64,000 nt of DNA. Origin: JBALVT01 sp045110675 (lineage in GTDB: Bacteria; Pseudomonadota; Gammaproteobacteria; Pseudomonadales; Halieaceae). Position 1 is the stretch's first letter. Each line of letters starts with the position of its first letter. This document shows positions 25,541-34,157 of this stretch, piece by piece. Location of the stretch: contig JBGCGJ010000011.1 in NCBI GenBank assembly GCA_045110675.1, positions 62,001 to 126,000 of the forward strand, read 5' to 3'. The notes below the pieces were generated by a model that did no database searches, was not told the DNA's origin, and was given only the letters and a program-made list of their open reading frames with translations. Both the position numbers and the translations under genes were made by a program.

Positions 25541-26689
25541 TTATTGTGAAGTGGCCAAGCGATACAATATCTGATCGCGATAACCCGTTACTACTTGATG
25601 ATAGCCCACAAGAGCCAAGTCCAATTCACGGTCATTAGTATCGACCAATAAGGGCCTTTGATCCAGTCCCGAAATTTTTGATTTCGCTGCCACTATGCAA
25701 ATATTTTCGGTCCCGACAGCTCGTATAACCGCAGGAGAAAACTGTTGATTTCCTCTACCAAATATATGCCCTTGACCGGCAATTGCCGTCACTAGTATTT
25801 TGGCTTTGCCAGGATTTGCATCGAGCAGGTTGAGAAGCGTCTGTTCGCTCGCGTCCAATGACAGGACTTTCCCTGCACGCACCACGTCCACGCCCAGCAA
25901 AGTGCCCGGCAAGCCCAGTTCAGTATTTATCGCAGCCGTCGTTGAGCCTGGACCCAACAAGTAAGTGACGTCATCACACATCTCTTCAACAATGGATGCG
26001 GCGATCTCTGCCGCCACGAGCTCGGGACTTTCTCGACCACCTATTTTGGTATGCTGCAGGTAGTGTCCCTCGCCGGGCACCAACAGCTCACCATAAAATT
26101 TTGACTTCACTTCACCGCGCCTGAACGCGTCTTCATCTATATCGCGCACCTCGCCATTGTTGAGTGCGACTAATCCGCCAGCGGCCAATCTTGTCAACAA
26201 CTCCCCTGCTGCTTCCGGGGATACAGCGAACACACCGGAGTGCATTTTGACGCCTGCTGGAATCCCCAGCGCAGGCGCCGTTCGCCCAATGGCGTCGTAG
26301 ATCTCCCTGGCAGTGCCGTCCCCGCCTGCAAACACAATAATGTCGACGGGGAGTTGTAGCATTTCAATTGCCGCTGCGCGTGTGCTCTGAGCTGTACTGA
26401 GTGCGCCACTTTTCTCGCCAATGAGTTGATAATCAAATTCAAGTGTATCGAGAACCCATTGGCCCATTGCACCTGGGCAAGTATAGATCATAAGATCCTC
26501 GGCGATATCGGCGACTACGCTGAACGCCCTAGCCGCTCGTTCCATCGAGCGCGAGAGAGTGTTCTTTCCCCAATCCCTTGATAGTCCCTGGGCTAGATGT
26601 CGAACATCTTCGCCGTCGCTGCCTTTCAATGCCAGCGACCCGCCCATACCCGCTAGCGGATTTACGATCAGTCCTATTCTCAGGGTCAT
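25541..26689 (-). CDS. ATP-NAD kinase / AcoX family protein
   Basis: Putative NAD(P)-related kinase of 382 residues, longer than housekeeping NAD kinase (~290). The N-terminal part begins RIGLIVNPLAGMGG and contains the kinase signature FAGGDGTAR; the GPGSTTAAINTELGLPGTLLG segment is typical of the AcoX-like branch. True substrate is unclear. I chose the ATG at 26689, 5 bases after the pdxB stop; an in-frame upstream start would overlap pdxB. Close coupling with pdxB suggests a shared transcript. Confidence 0.82.
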   Translation of the reverse strand: MTLRIGLIVNPLAGMGGSLALKGSDGEDVRHLAQGLSRDWGKNTLSRSMERAARAFSVVADIAEDLMIYTCPGAMGQWVLDTLEFDYQLIGEKSGALSTAQSTRAAAIEMLQLPVDIIVFAGGDGTAREIYDAIGRTAPALGIPAGVKMHSGVFAVSPEAAGELLTRLAAGGLVALNNGEVRDIDEDAFRRGEVKSKFYGELLVPGEGHYLQHTKIGGRESPELVAAEIAASIVEEMCDDVTYLLGPGSTTAAINTELGLPGTLLGVDVVRAGKVLSLDASEQTLLNLLDANPGKAKILVTAIAGQGHIFGRGNQQFSPAVIRAVGTENICIVAAKSKISGLDQRPLLVDTNDRELDLALVGYHQVVTGYRDQILYRLATSQ

Positions 26690-26694
26690 AAGAT

Positions 26695-27855
26695 CTAAAC
26701 GCTCACTCGACCAATCCGGCATCCCAGACTCATCAACAGGTCAGATTGATCCTGCGCGGCTTGTGGATGCAAATCCACAATAGAGTCGCGCAGCTCAAAA
26801 CGGTTGCGATAGGATTTGCGCAATCGGTCAAAGCCGTCGGCAACAGTAGTATTGGGATCAAGCACGATGGCCCGAAGAAGCTGGTCATCTTTATGAATAT
26901 CATAACGCACTGAAAAGGCCCAACGCAGTAAATCGACGGACTTTAAGTTGGGTGGAACTTCGAGTCGGGTCTTCTGCGGATTAGCAGCCTGCGATACCCC
27001 CTTTAACTCTTCCAGCTTGAAGTGGGTATCGATCGCGTCACGCAACATCTTTGTCGCGAGGAATTTGCTGTTCATACTATAACCAGCAATATGCGCCGTG
27101 CCGAATTCCACCCATTGCAAAAGCTCGATTGATATCTCTGGCTCTCCCTCCCAGACATCAAGTACGCACAGAGGCCCTTCCCCCGAGCACAGTCGATTGA
27201 GCAGTGACATATTGTCGACAACCTCACCCCGACTCGCATTGATCAAAAGAGCACCTCTGGAAATACTTTCCAATTCAGCCTTGCCGATCAAGTGATAACT
27301 GGGCCAAGGTTTTTCACAGGTGAGCGATGGGTGTATTGTGATCACCTCACAGCGCAATATCTCGTCCAGGCTCGCGCGGCTCGGTACGAAAGTTTCTTCA
27401 AGCCAGGGGTCATGCACTTTTACAGATATTCCCAATTCGTTACAGAGCCTCACCAATGTCATACCGACATTGCCATAACCAATTACACCGAGTGTCCCGC
27501 CGCTCAATAGAGATTCCAGTTTCCCTTCCACGGCCGAGATAGCGGCAAATACATACTCGACTACCGAATTCGCGTTTGCGCCTGGCGCATGAGAAAAACC
27601 GATATTGTGATCAGTGAGGTATCCCCGATCAATATGATCGAAACCACTCGTAGCTGTTCCCACAAATTTGACGGCCGTATTTTCCAACAAAGACTGGTTG
27701 ACGGTCGTTACAGAGCGAACCAGCAGAGCATCGATATTGCGCAGGTCAGAGTTCTTGATTTGACGACCCTCAGCTAATTGAATCGAACCGAGTGGCGCAA
27801 AATACGCTTCGACACCGCGCATATTGCTGTCCGCCAAAATTCTTAGCGGATTCAC
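26695..27855 (-). CDS. pdxB: Erythronate-4-phosphate dehydrogenase
   Basis: NAD-dependent 2-hydroxyacid dehydrogenase of pyridoxal 5-phosphate synthesis. The Rossmann motif is VIGYGNVG, the active-site Arg is in NASRGEVVDN, the Glu in DVWEGEP and the His in AHIAGYS, the PdxB-type form. The C-terminal PdxB dimerisation domain is present (about 290-386). Start set at GTG 27855, forming GTGA with the xni stop, giving 386 residues and NPLRILADSNM as N terminus; a TTG at 27885 is possible but overlaps more. Confidence 0.95.
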   Translation of the reverse strand: MNPLRILADSNMRGVEAYFAPLGSIQLAEGRQIKNSDLRNIDALLVRSVTTVNQSLLENTAVKFVGTATSGFDHIDRGYLTDHNIGFSHAPGANANSVVEYVFAAISAVEGKLESLLSGGTLGVIGYGNVGMTLVRLCNELGISVKVHDPWLEETFVPSRASLDEILRCEVITIHPSLTCEKPWPSYHLIGKAELESISRGALLINASRGEVVDNMSLLNRLCSGEGPLCVLDVWEGEPEISIELLQWVEFGTAHIAGYSMNSKFLATKMLRDAIDTHFKLEELKGVSQAANPQKTRLEVPPNLKSVDLLRWAFSVRYDIHKDDQLLRAIVLDPNTTVADGFDRLRKSYRNRFELRDSIVDLHPQAAQDQSDLLMSLGCRIGRVSV

Positions 27856-28757
27856 TTTGAGATACTCTTGCGTAGCGCTTTGCAACGACGTGTCAGGGGC
27901 CCAGATAGGCCTAGTTCAGTCAGATAGGCTTCAGCGCGATCAAGTGACTCGACTGTCAGTGAAAAACCCCTTGTTTCAGTGAGTGTCGGGATATATTCCT
28001 CCAGCCCCGTCAGCTGGCGTGCTAAAAGTACCTGAGACCAATAATCTGTTAGATTGGCTTGTACTCTGGCGGCCCCGCGAATTGATGACGAGCCGACGTT
28101 CTCCATCTCGTCAGCGAGCCTCTGCAGGTCTCCAAACTGTTGCAGCAGCTTGGCAGCGGTCTTGGCACCCACTCCAGGTACACCGGGGATATCGTCTATG
28201 GGATCGCCCACCAACGCCAAATAATCAGCAAATTGCCGAGGCTCGACCCCAAATTTCTCGCTAAAGGCGCTGGTATCAAGTGACACTCCTCCGGCATAGT
28301 CCCACCAAAGATCATCGGGATTTTGCAGTATCGGCCCGAGGTCCTTGTCTCTCGTCAAAATGCTAACCGCGATCCCGCGTTCCCGATAAAGCCTTCCCAA
28401 GGTCGCAAGATAGTCATCCGCTTCATACCTTGGGCCACCGTAGCAGGGAATACCAAGTGTCTCCGTTAGCTCTCTGCAAGCGTTTAATTGAAAAGCCAGT
28501 GTTTCGTCCGGGAGCTCTCTGCTCGATTTATAACTGGGTAGAATGTCATTGCGAAAACAGGTTCCCAGGCTTTCATCGAAGGCTGCGGCGCAATGAGCCG
28601 GACGCTCTTTTTCCAGAAACTCCAACAGAAAACGGCCATAACCATAAACAGCATTGAGTGGCCATCCATCCTCATTGTGCCATTGATCAGGCATTGAAAA
28701 CCAAGCCCGAAAAATGTAAATCGAGCTATCAATCAGACACACTCGCTCCTTGCCCAT
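27852..28757 (-). CDS. xni: 5'-3' exonuclease/flap endonuclease family protein (Xni-like)
   Basis: Nuclease of 301 residues related to the 5' nuclease domain of DNA polymerase I and ExoIX. Acidic metal ligands appear in VCLIDSS, AFDES, YEADDYLA and LTRDKDL; a helix-hairpin-helix (GVPGVGAKTAAKLLQQFG) lies at about 180-200. The start ATG at 28757 shares its A with the epmC stop (TGATG); a longer reading would overlap epmC. The gene symbol is by similarity; family members act on branched DNA. Confidence 0.88.
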   Translation of the reverse strand: MGKERVCLIDSSIYIFRAWFSMPDQWHNEDGWPLNAVYGYGRFLLEFLEKERPAHCAAAFDESLGTCFRNDILPSYKSSRELPDETLAFQLNACRELTETLGIPCYGGPRYEADDYLATLGRLYRERGIAVSILTRDKDLGPILQNPDDLWWDYAGGVSLDTSAFSEKFGVEPRQFADYLALVGDPIDDIPGVPGVGAKTAAKLLQQFGDLQRLADEMENVGSSSIRGAARVQANLTDYWSQVLLARQLTGLEEYIPTLTETRGFSLTVESLDRAEAYLTELGLSGPLTRRCKALRKSISK

Positions 28758-29359
28758 CAGAGAGGTTCGCTTCCGATGAATTCTAAAGCGGGTAGTAAAA
28801 GTGGATTGCCTGAACAATCACGGGTATTGAATTCGGCCACCAGTGCATCGAAATAACGCTTTGCTCGCACCGGAAGACCACACTCCCTTAGAGAATGGGC
28901 ACGATCCAATACTGCGTTTTCAAAGGAGAATGAATCTAAACTCTCTCCTGTAATCGGATCAAAGTTGTCGGGACTAATTTTAAAGTCATAGCCACAAGCC
29001 AGTGAAAAACACCATTCAATGGCTTGGGGAGTTACTTCGGCGCGTTCAAAATCCCGCTGCTGACTTAAGGTACGACCTTCGGGGGAATACCAGTAGCCAT
29101 AGTCGGAACACTGCCTGCGCTCACTGCCCGCGATACACCAGTGCGCTACTTCGTGAAGCGCACTGGCGAAGTAGTCGGCGCGAAAGCATATTACCGCTGG
29201 TGCAGCGGATGGGCCAGGAGGCTGATAGAAAGGCTCTTCAAATCCACCCCGAAGAACTGTATTGAATTCAGATCCGAAACACTGAGCGAAAACAGCTTCG
29301 AGCCGTTGTGCATCGAAACTCGGCGCCGTGACAGTTCTGTGATTCTTGCAGGCAATCAC
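28757..29359 (-). CDS. epmC: Elongation factor P hydroxylase (YfcM family)
   Basis: Hydroxylates the modified lysine of elongation factor P after EpmA/EpmB have added beta-lysine. The putative metal motif is ALHEVAHWCIAG, followed by DYGYWYSPEGR, both characteristic of the family. I chose GTG 29359 (200 residues) because GAGGG lies 7-8 bases upstream and longer readings overlap tusA. Its presence implies an EF-P lysylation pathway encoded elsewhere. It is tightly coupled to xni. Confidence 0.93.
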   Translation of the reverse strand: MIACKNHRTVTAPSFDAQRLEAVFAQCFGSEFNTVLRGGFEEPFYQPPGPSAAPAVICFRADYFASALHEVAHWCIAGSERRQCSDYGYWYSPEGRTLSQQRDFERAEVTPQAIEWCFSLACGYDFKISPDNFDPITGESLDSFSFENAVLDRAHSLRECGLPVRAKRYFDALVAEFNTRDCSGNPLLLPALEFIGSEPL

Positions 29360-29375
29360 AACCGCCCTCGATAGA

Positions 29376-29612
29376 TCACCGAAGTTTTCGCAAAAGATAG
29401 TGAAACTCGCCCTCAAGCTGTTGCTGTTCCAATAGCTCGTGTCCGAGAAAATTACAAAATTTCGGGATATCACGCTGAGTCGATGGATCTGTGGCGACCA
29501 CTTTCACCTCGTCACCCACCTCAATGTCTCGAAATATATTATGCAACAGCATCACAGGTTCGGGGCAGTAAAGCCCTCTGGCATCCAGGAAGTGTTCTTG
29601 GTCAGCGGACAT
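29376..29612 (-). CDS. tusA: Sulfur carrier protein TusA
   Basis: Small sulfur-relay protein of 78 residues used in tRNA 2-thiouridine synthesis and other sulfur transfers. The family motif around the persulfide-carrying Cys16 is DARGLYCPEPVM. It lies 12 bases after yheU and 16 bases before epmC on the same strand. Confidence 0.93.
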   Translation of the reverse strand: MSADQEHFLDARGLYCPEPVMLLHNIFRDIEVGDEVKVVATDPSTQRDIPKFCNFLGHELLEQQQLEGEFHYLLRKLR

Positions 29613-29624
29613 TGTTGACTCTAT

Positions 29625-29867
29625 TCATTCGTTTAGAAATTCATCGGCGCGTTCACGCGAGAGTAAATCCCATTGCTCGCTTTCGGAGTCATATAGCAAG
29701 GCCATCTCGCTCCGTTCTAACCGACTCTTTAATTGTGAGACTCTATTTTGCAGGTCCGTTTCAACGAGACCATAGTCGGTACCGTCGCGCGTCGCAAACT
29801 CTTCCAGAAGCGCTTCCAACACTTCGGCGTCCAGTCTGGCTATGGGTATTTCAAGAATTTGCGACAC
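29625..29867 (-). CDS. yheU: YheU/UPF0270 family protein
   Basis: Small acidic protein of 80 residues. EALLEEFATRDGTDYG is the hallmark of the UPF0270 (YheU) family; function unknown. It begins with GTG. Members usually have about 70-75 residues, so a short N-terminal extension is possible here. It leads the tusA-epmC-xni-pdxB run unless the small frame upstream (29902-29985) is real. Confidence 0.85.
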   Translation of the reverse strand: MSQILEIPIARLDAEVLEALLEEFATRDGTDYGLVETDLQNRVSQLKSRLERSEMALLYDSESEQWDLLSRERADEFLNE

Positions 29868-29901
29868 TGCTAATATTCCGGCTTATGCAAAATGGCGGGC
29901 A

Positions 29902-29985
29902 TCAAATCGATCCTAAAAACATGCTGTTGAAGCGCTCAGACTTATTTAAACAGCAAGGACCAAAAAACCTCTGAGGATATTTCAC
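29902..29985 (-). CDS. Possible small protein or leader peptide, 27 codons
   Basis: Short open frame starting GTG with AAGGAG 6 bases upstream, the best ribosome site in this intergenic region. The predicted peptide is basic and aromatic with two adjacent cysteines (MKYPQRFFGPCCLNKSERFN and seven more residues). It ends 34 bases before yheU and could be the first gene, or a translated leader, of the yheU-tusA-epmC run. No homologue recognised. The evidence is the ribosome site and position only. Confidence 0.35.
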   Translation of the reverse strand: MKYPQRFFGPCCLNKSERFNSMFLGSI

Positions 29986-30057
29986 GGCACACTCCTTCTG
30001 AAATACTCTCCAGCGCGTTAATATAAAGCTTGAGACAGCGAAAGTGGAGTCAAATTA

Positions 30058-30579
30058 GTGGAAACTTCTTATATCGTCACCTTTATCGGCGACGACAGGC
30101 CGGGCCTGGTCGAGGCTGTTTCAGAGGTTGTTGAACAAAAAGGCGGCAACTGGCACGAGAGTCGCTTATCCCAGTTGGGGGGAAAATTTGCGGGATTGGT
30201 GCTGGTGTCACTACCGACGGAGAGCGGACCGGAGTTAGAACTCGGACTGAAAGGATTGTCGACTCAGGGCTTGAGTATTCGAGTGACTCCGACCGGCCCG
30301 GGTTCGCAGCTCACAACACCGCAATCCATCACACTGACAGTGATAGGGCCAGATCGGCCGGGAATCGTAAGAGAAATATCCAGTGCATTAGCAAGTCACG
30401 AGGTCAATGTCGTTGATATGGACAGCCAGGTCAGCAGCGCACCTATGAGCGCAGAGAAACTATTTGAAGCCCGTATCGATGCGCAAATACCGCAAGATAC
30501 GCAGCTGGAAGAGTTAATGGATACACTGGATGAAATCGCCAATCAAATGACTCTGGATATAGCCCTGGAACCTGGTTAA
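30058..30579 (+). CDS. gcvR: Glycine cleavage system transcriptional repressor-like, double ACT protein
   Basis: Protein of 173 residues with two ACT domains: YIVTFIGDDRPGLVEAVS at the N terminus and LTVIGPDRPGIVREIS at about 97. GcvR of Escherichia coli binds glycine and restrains the activator GcvA; this protein matches the family in length and layout. It starts at GTG with GGAG upstream and reads away from the yheU operon. Its stop shares TTAA with the convergent gene. Confidence 0.85.
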   Translation: METSYIVTFIGDDRPGLVEAVSEVVEQKGGNWHESRLSQLGGKFAGLVLVSLPTESGPELELGLKGLSTQGLSIRVTPTGPGSQLTTPQSITLTVIGPDRPGIVREISSALASHEVNVVDMDSQVSSAPMSAEKLFEARIDAQIPQDTQLEELMDTLDEIANQMTLDIALEPG

Positions 30580-30794
30580 TCGCGTTTTACTAACTTGCGT
30601 ACTTGAATCCATATACCTGCCACAATCGCGGCAAACACGATCACGCCAAGTGCCGCGACAATAATGTAAGCAAACAACCAGGCCATGCTTTCGCGGGATA
30701 TTCCGAACTGTTCTGTGGAAACCCAAACCAGACTTCCCAATGCCGCTACACCAATGTAAATACTGCGGCGATAGCGCGAATTGGCGCGGCTCAC
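30576..30794 (-). CDS. Small two-helix membrane protein
   Basis: Hypothetical protein of about 72 residues with two hydrophobic segments (YIGVAALGSLVWV and AYIIVAALGVIVFAAIVAGI) and a basic C terminus. I set the start at GTG 30794 because longer frames back to 30884 run into the end of aroC and look Arg-rich and unlike protein. No family recognised. Its stop is interleaved with that of gcvR. It probably belongs to the prmB-aroC transcript. Confidence 0.6.
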   Translation of the reverse strand: MSRANSRYRRSIYIGVAALGSLVWVSTEQFGISRESMAWLFAYIIVAALGVIVFAAIVAGIWIQVRKLVKRD

Positions 30795-30817
30795 TGTGCA
30801 ATCACTCTGCTCATGGC

Positions 30818-31948
30818 TTAGGCATGCGGAATCGCGCTGCTGTCTCCGGTAGGCGCGGCGGATGGAATAACTGGGGTCTCGCACTGCACATCCATATTCT
30901 GGGCGCGATGACGCAATACGTGATCCATCAAAACGATAGCCAACATCGCCTCTGCAATAGGCGTCGCGCGAATGCCCACACAGGGGTCGTGTCTACCCAA
31001 GGTTGAAACTTCTGACGCGTCTCCGGCCACACTTATCGTCGCTCCCGGCTGACGGATGCTCGAAGTAGGTTTCAGAGCCAGGCTGACGGTAACGTCCTGA
31101 CCACTGGAAATGCCACCCAATACTCCGCCAGAATCATTGCCGACGAAACCCTCTGGCGTGAGCAGATCACGATGCTCGCTTCCGCTTTGTTCTACGCTTG
31201 AAAAGCCGGCACCAATTTCAACACCCTTCACTGCGTTAATTCCCATCATGGCGTGGGCAATGTCCGCATCCAGGCGATCAAAAACAGGCTCTCCCAGCCC
31301 AGGCATCAAACCGCTGGCGACGACATTGATGCGAGCGCCGATGGAATCTCCACGTTTATTCAATGCCGCCATGTACTCTTCCATTTCAGGTATCTTGGCC
31401 GGATCGGGACAAAAGAATGGATTTTTTTCGACCACGTCCCAGTCCAACACTTGCGCCTTTATCGGACCCAACTGAGAGAGATAACCTCTGATCTGAATAC
31501 CATAACGAGAAAAGAGATACTTTTTCGCAATACCACCGGCCGCTACCCGCATCGCGGTCTCACGAGCTGAGGCTCGACCACCACCTCTATAATCACGAAA
31601 GCCATACTTCTGGTTGTAGGTGTAATCGGCGTGCGCAGGACGAAAGGTGTCCTTGATATTTGAATAGTCTTTGGATTTTTGATCGGTGTTGTGAATCATC
31701 ATACCGATCGCTGTCCCTGTCGTTTTACCTTCGAAAATCCCCGAGAGAATTTGCACTTCGTCGTCTTCGCGGCGCTGCGTTGTAAAACGTGAAGTTCCAG
31801 GCTTACGACGATTGAGGTCGGTTTGCAAATCTGCAGCGCTGAGTTCAAGGCCCGGAGGGCAGCCGTCTACGATGCAGCCCAGAGCCTGACCATGGCTCTC
31901 GCCATAGCTGGTTACGGTGAATAGTTTTCCAATCGTGTTGCCCGACAT
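30818..31948 (-). CDS. aroC: Chorismate synthase
   Basis: Converts 5-enolpyruvylshikimate 3-phosphate to chorismate with reduced FMN, the last step of the shikimate pathway. The N terminus has TVTSYGESHGQALG; central motifs include RPAHADYTYNQKYG, YRGGGRASARETA and, late, GRHDPCVGIRATPIAEAM. Length (376) is normal. It follows prmB with a 41-base gap, an order common in Gammaproteobacteria. Confidence 0.98.
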   Translation of the reverse strand: MSGNTIGKLFTVTSYGESHGQALGCIVDGCPPGLELSAADLQTDLNRRKPGTSRFTTQRREDDEVQILSGIFEGKTTGTAIGMMIHNTDQKSKDYSNIKDTFRPAHADYTYNQKYGFRDYRGGGRASARETAMRVAAGGIAKKYLFSRYGIQIRGYLSQLGPIKAQVLDWDVVEKNPFFCPDPAKIPEMEEYMAALNKRGDSIGARINVVASGLMPGLGEPVFDRLDADIAHAMMGINAVKGVEIGAGFSSVEQSGSEHRDLLTPEGFVGNDSGGVLGGISSGQDVTVSLALKPTSSIRQPGATISVAGDASEVSTLGRHDPCVGIRATPIAEAMLAIVLMDHVLRHRAQNMDVQCETPVIPSAAPTGDSSAIPHA

Positions 31949-31989
31949 AAGGTTTTCTAATCTGTTGCGCGAAAGTCGCTATTATAAGC

Positions 31990-32925
31990 TTATTGAATGA
32001 AGCTTGCGCTGTATTCTTGCAGCTCTTTTGCCGTCAATATCAACACTCCATGACCACCGAATTCAAACTCCACCCAGGTAAAAGGGACCGTTGGATAAGC
32101 TAACTCCAAAGCTTCCCAACTATTGCCAACTTCGAGCACCAGGATTCCACTCGGCTGCAAATATTGCCCGGCTGAAGCCAAAATTTTGCGGGTCAGCGCC
32201 AGCCCGTCCGGACCGCTTCCCAGCGCCAACTCAGGCTCTCGATGATACTCCGCCGGCATGGATCTCAGATCTTGTGAATCCACGTAGGGGGGATTGCTCA
32301 AAATCAGATCGTAGCGGTTGTCTGGCAGCGCAGTAAACAAGTCGGATTGATAAACACGCACCCGATCATCCATTCCCATAGCGGCAACATTCTCCGAGGC
32401 AAGTTCTAATGCAGAAGGATCAAGGTCCGCTAGATCGACCTTAATGTCGGGTAAATAATGTGAACTCGCCAAACCGATACAACCTCCACCACAGCAAAGG
32501 TCGAGTACAGTGCGCAACGGTGGACCGGCATACCAGGGGCTAAACTCCTTGCGAATGAGCTCGGCTATCGGCGAGCGTGGAATAATTGCTCTGTCATCAC
32601 AGCGAAATTCCAAGCCGGCAAACCACGCTTTACCGGTGAGGTAGGGAAGTGGGATATTCTCTTCAATTCGCCTTGTCAAATTTACCTGGAGCTCAGACAA
32701 CTGGCTTCGCTCGATTAATAGCGCCACCACAGATCGATCGGAATGCGCGGGCAATCCAGCGATAGACAGCACCAACTGAACCGCCTCATCCCAGGCATTA
32801 TCAGTTCCATGTCCGAAATAGACATCTGCATTCGTCAATGCCTGTGCGCAATATTCGATGGCTTCACCCATCGTCTCAATGGCTTCAATGTCCGCGTCTA
32901 AATTTGTCATCGCGCAATTGTACAT
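31990..32925 (-). CDS. prmB: 50S ribosomal protein L3 N5-glutamine methyltransferase
   Basis: SAM-dependent methyltransferase that modifies a glutamine of ribosomal protein L3. The SAM motif is VLDLCCGGGCIGLAS and the glutamine-site motif is LSNPPYVDSQDL; the N-terminal VYFGHGTDNAWDEAVQLVL block separates it from PrmC. Start at ATG 32925 (311 residues, AGG 6 bases upstream) is my choice; ATG 32910 is nearly as good. Neighbouring folE is divergent. Confidence 0.95.
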   Translation of the reverse strand: MYNCAMTNLDADIEAIETMGEAIEYCAQALTNADVYFGHGTDNAWDEAVQLVLSIAGLPAHSDRSVVALLIERSQLSELQVNLTRRIEENIPLPYLTGKAWFAGLEFRCDDRAIIPRSPIAELIRKEFSPWYAGPPLRTVLDLCCGGGCIGLASSHYLPDIKVDLADLDPSALELASENVAAMGMDDRVRVYQSDLFTALPDNRYDLILSNPPYVDSQDLRSMPAEYHREPELALGSGPDGLALTRKILASAGQYLQPSGILVLEVGNSWEALELAYPTVPFTWVEFEFGGHGVLILTAKELQEYSASFIQ

Positions 32926-33048
32926 CAGGACCTGCACAAGGCGCTGGAGTCGCGTAGTTTGCGAACGCACTTGAGGATTGCTAATATCCCCTGCCCTGCG
33001 GACTCGCCATCTTGGAAACACGCAGTCACTTTATCCGGAGAGAGATTC

Positions 33049-33597
33049 GTGGAAGAACATTGGGCTGGCATTATTCAATCGATAGGCGAAGACCTGAATA
33101 GACCAGGTCTTGTAGATACACCTAAACGCGCCGCAAAAGCCTTCGAGTTTCTCACCCAGGGTTATCGGCAGTCCGTAGAAGAGGTGGTCAATGGGGCCCT
33201 CTTTCCCTCAGATTCCAGTGAAATGGTGCTGGTTCAGAACATCGAACTGTACTCCCTGTGTGAGCATCACATGTTGCCGTTCATTGGCAAATGCCATGTC
33301 GCCTATCTACCAACCGGTAACGTTCTGGGTTTGTCCAAGGTTGCTAGAATTGTGGATCTTTTTGCTCGGCGACTGCAAATTCAGGAATCGCTTACTACGC
33401 AGATCGCGTCTACCATTATGGACGTTACTCAGGCTGAGGGTGTCGGCGTTATTATCGAAGCGAAACACATGTGCATGATGATGCGCGGTGTAGAAAAACA
33501 AAATTCAGTGATGAAAACATCTTCGATGCTCGGCACTTTTAGGGACGACCCTAAAACCCGTGAAGAATTTCTCTCATTGCTGAGACTTCAGGGCTAG
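33049..33597 (+). CDS. folE: GTP cyclohydrolase I
   Basis: Opens GTP to dihydroneopterin triphosphate, the first step of tetrahydrofolate synthesis. Zinc and active-site motifs are present: SLCEHHMLPFIGKCHVAY and IEAKHMCMMMRGVEKQNS. Start chosen at GTG 33049 (182 residues, family length) because GGAGAGAG lies just upstream. The stop TAG shares CTAG with the convergent DUF4892 gene. Confidence 0.97.
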   Translation: MEEHWAGIIQSIGEDLNRPGLVDTPKRAAKAFEFLTQGYRQSVEEVVNGALFPSDSSEMVLVQNIELYSLCEHHMLPFIGKCHVAYLPTGNVLGLSKVARIVDLFARRLQIQESLTTQIASTIMDVTQAEGVGVIIEAKHMCMMMRGVEKQNSVMKTSSMLGTFRDDPKTREEFLSLLRLQG

Positions 33598-34157
33598 GGA
33601 GACACTTCCACTATTTCCATGTGCAGGTATTGCCGTTCGGCACTGCGAGCTGCACTAAAGAGCAACACTCGATAGTTCGCTTCGCTGCCCAGTGAGTAAA
33701 CGCGGTAGCGTTGCATCTCTTCTCTGCCGTAGAGAATTCTCTCCTTGAACACCCGATTAGCCCACTGCACACCTTGACCGCAACTGCGACCGTCACAGGA
33801 AAATAGCAGTTCATGTTGTGCATCATTTTCCAGGGTCGCGATGGCTTCATTCAAGACTTCATTGGAGGTATATCCATCTAATAATCGCCAGGTGTTTCGC
33901 TGCAAAACGCCGGTGACGCGTTCGCCATGTTTGAACTGCCATTGACCTGCGAATTTTTCCATCGCACCCAAACCAATCTCATAGTTTCTGACTTCGCTTT
34001 GAGAGGTGGAAACACTTTCGGTGTGCGGATAGTTGTCGAGTTGCTCTTGTAGAGCTGAGGCAGTCTCTGCATGTACCGATAGTGACCAGGAAAATAACAG
34101 AGCGGCAAGGCTGGACGGGACATTTATCGCCAACGATCGCAATGTACATTGTTTCAC
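33594..34157 (-). CDS. Exported DUF4892 family protein
   Basis: Protein of 187 residues with an N-terminal signal peptide (hydrophobic 13-25, cleavage after SVHA near 30). The region GAMEKFAGQW, a disulfide-like pair in SCDGRSCGQGVQWANRVF, and ILYGREEMQRY fit DUF4892 proteins of Pseudomonas and relatives. Function unknown; probably periplasmic. Its start overlaps the hydrolase stop by 4 bases, so it belongs to the gpsA-sixA transcript. Confidence 0.8.
   Translation of the reverse strand: MKQCTLRSLAINVPSSLAALLFSWSLSVHAETASALQEQLDNYPHTESVSTSQSEVRNYEIGLGAMEKFAGQWQFKHGERVTGVLQRNTWRLLDGYTSNEVLNEAIATLENDAQHELLFSCDGRSCGQGVQWANRVFKERILYGREEMQRYRVYSLGSEANYRVLLFSAARSAERQYLHMEIVEVSP

Noticed and set aside
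32959..33048. Upstream start for folE adding 30 residues
   Set aside because: The GTG at 33049 has the ribosome site and gives normal family length.
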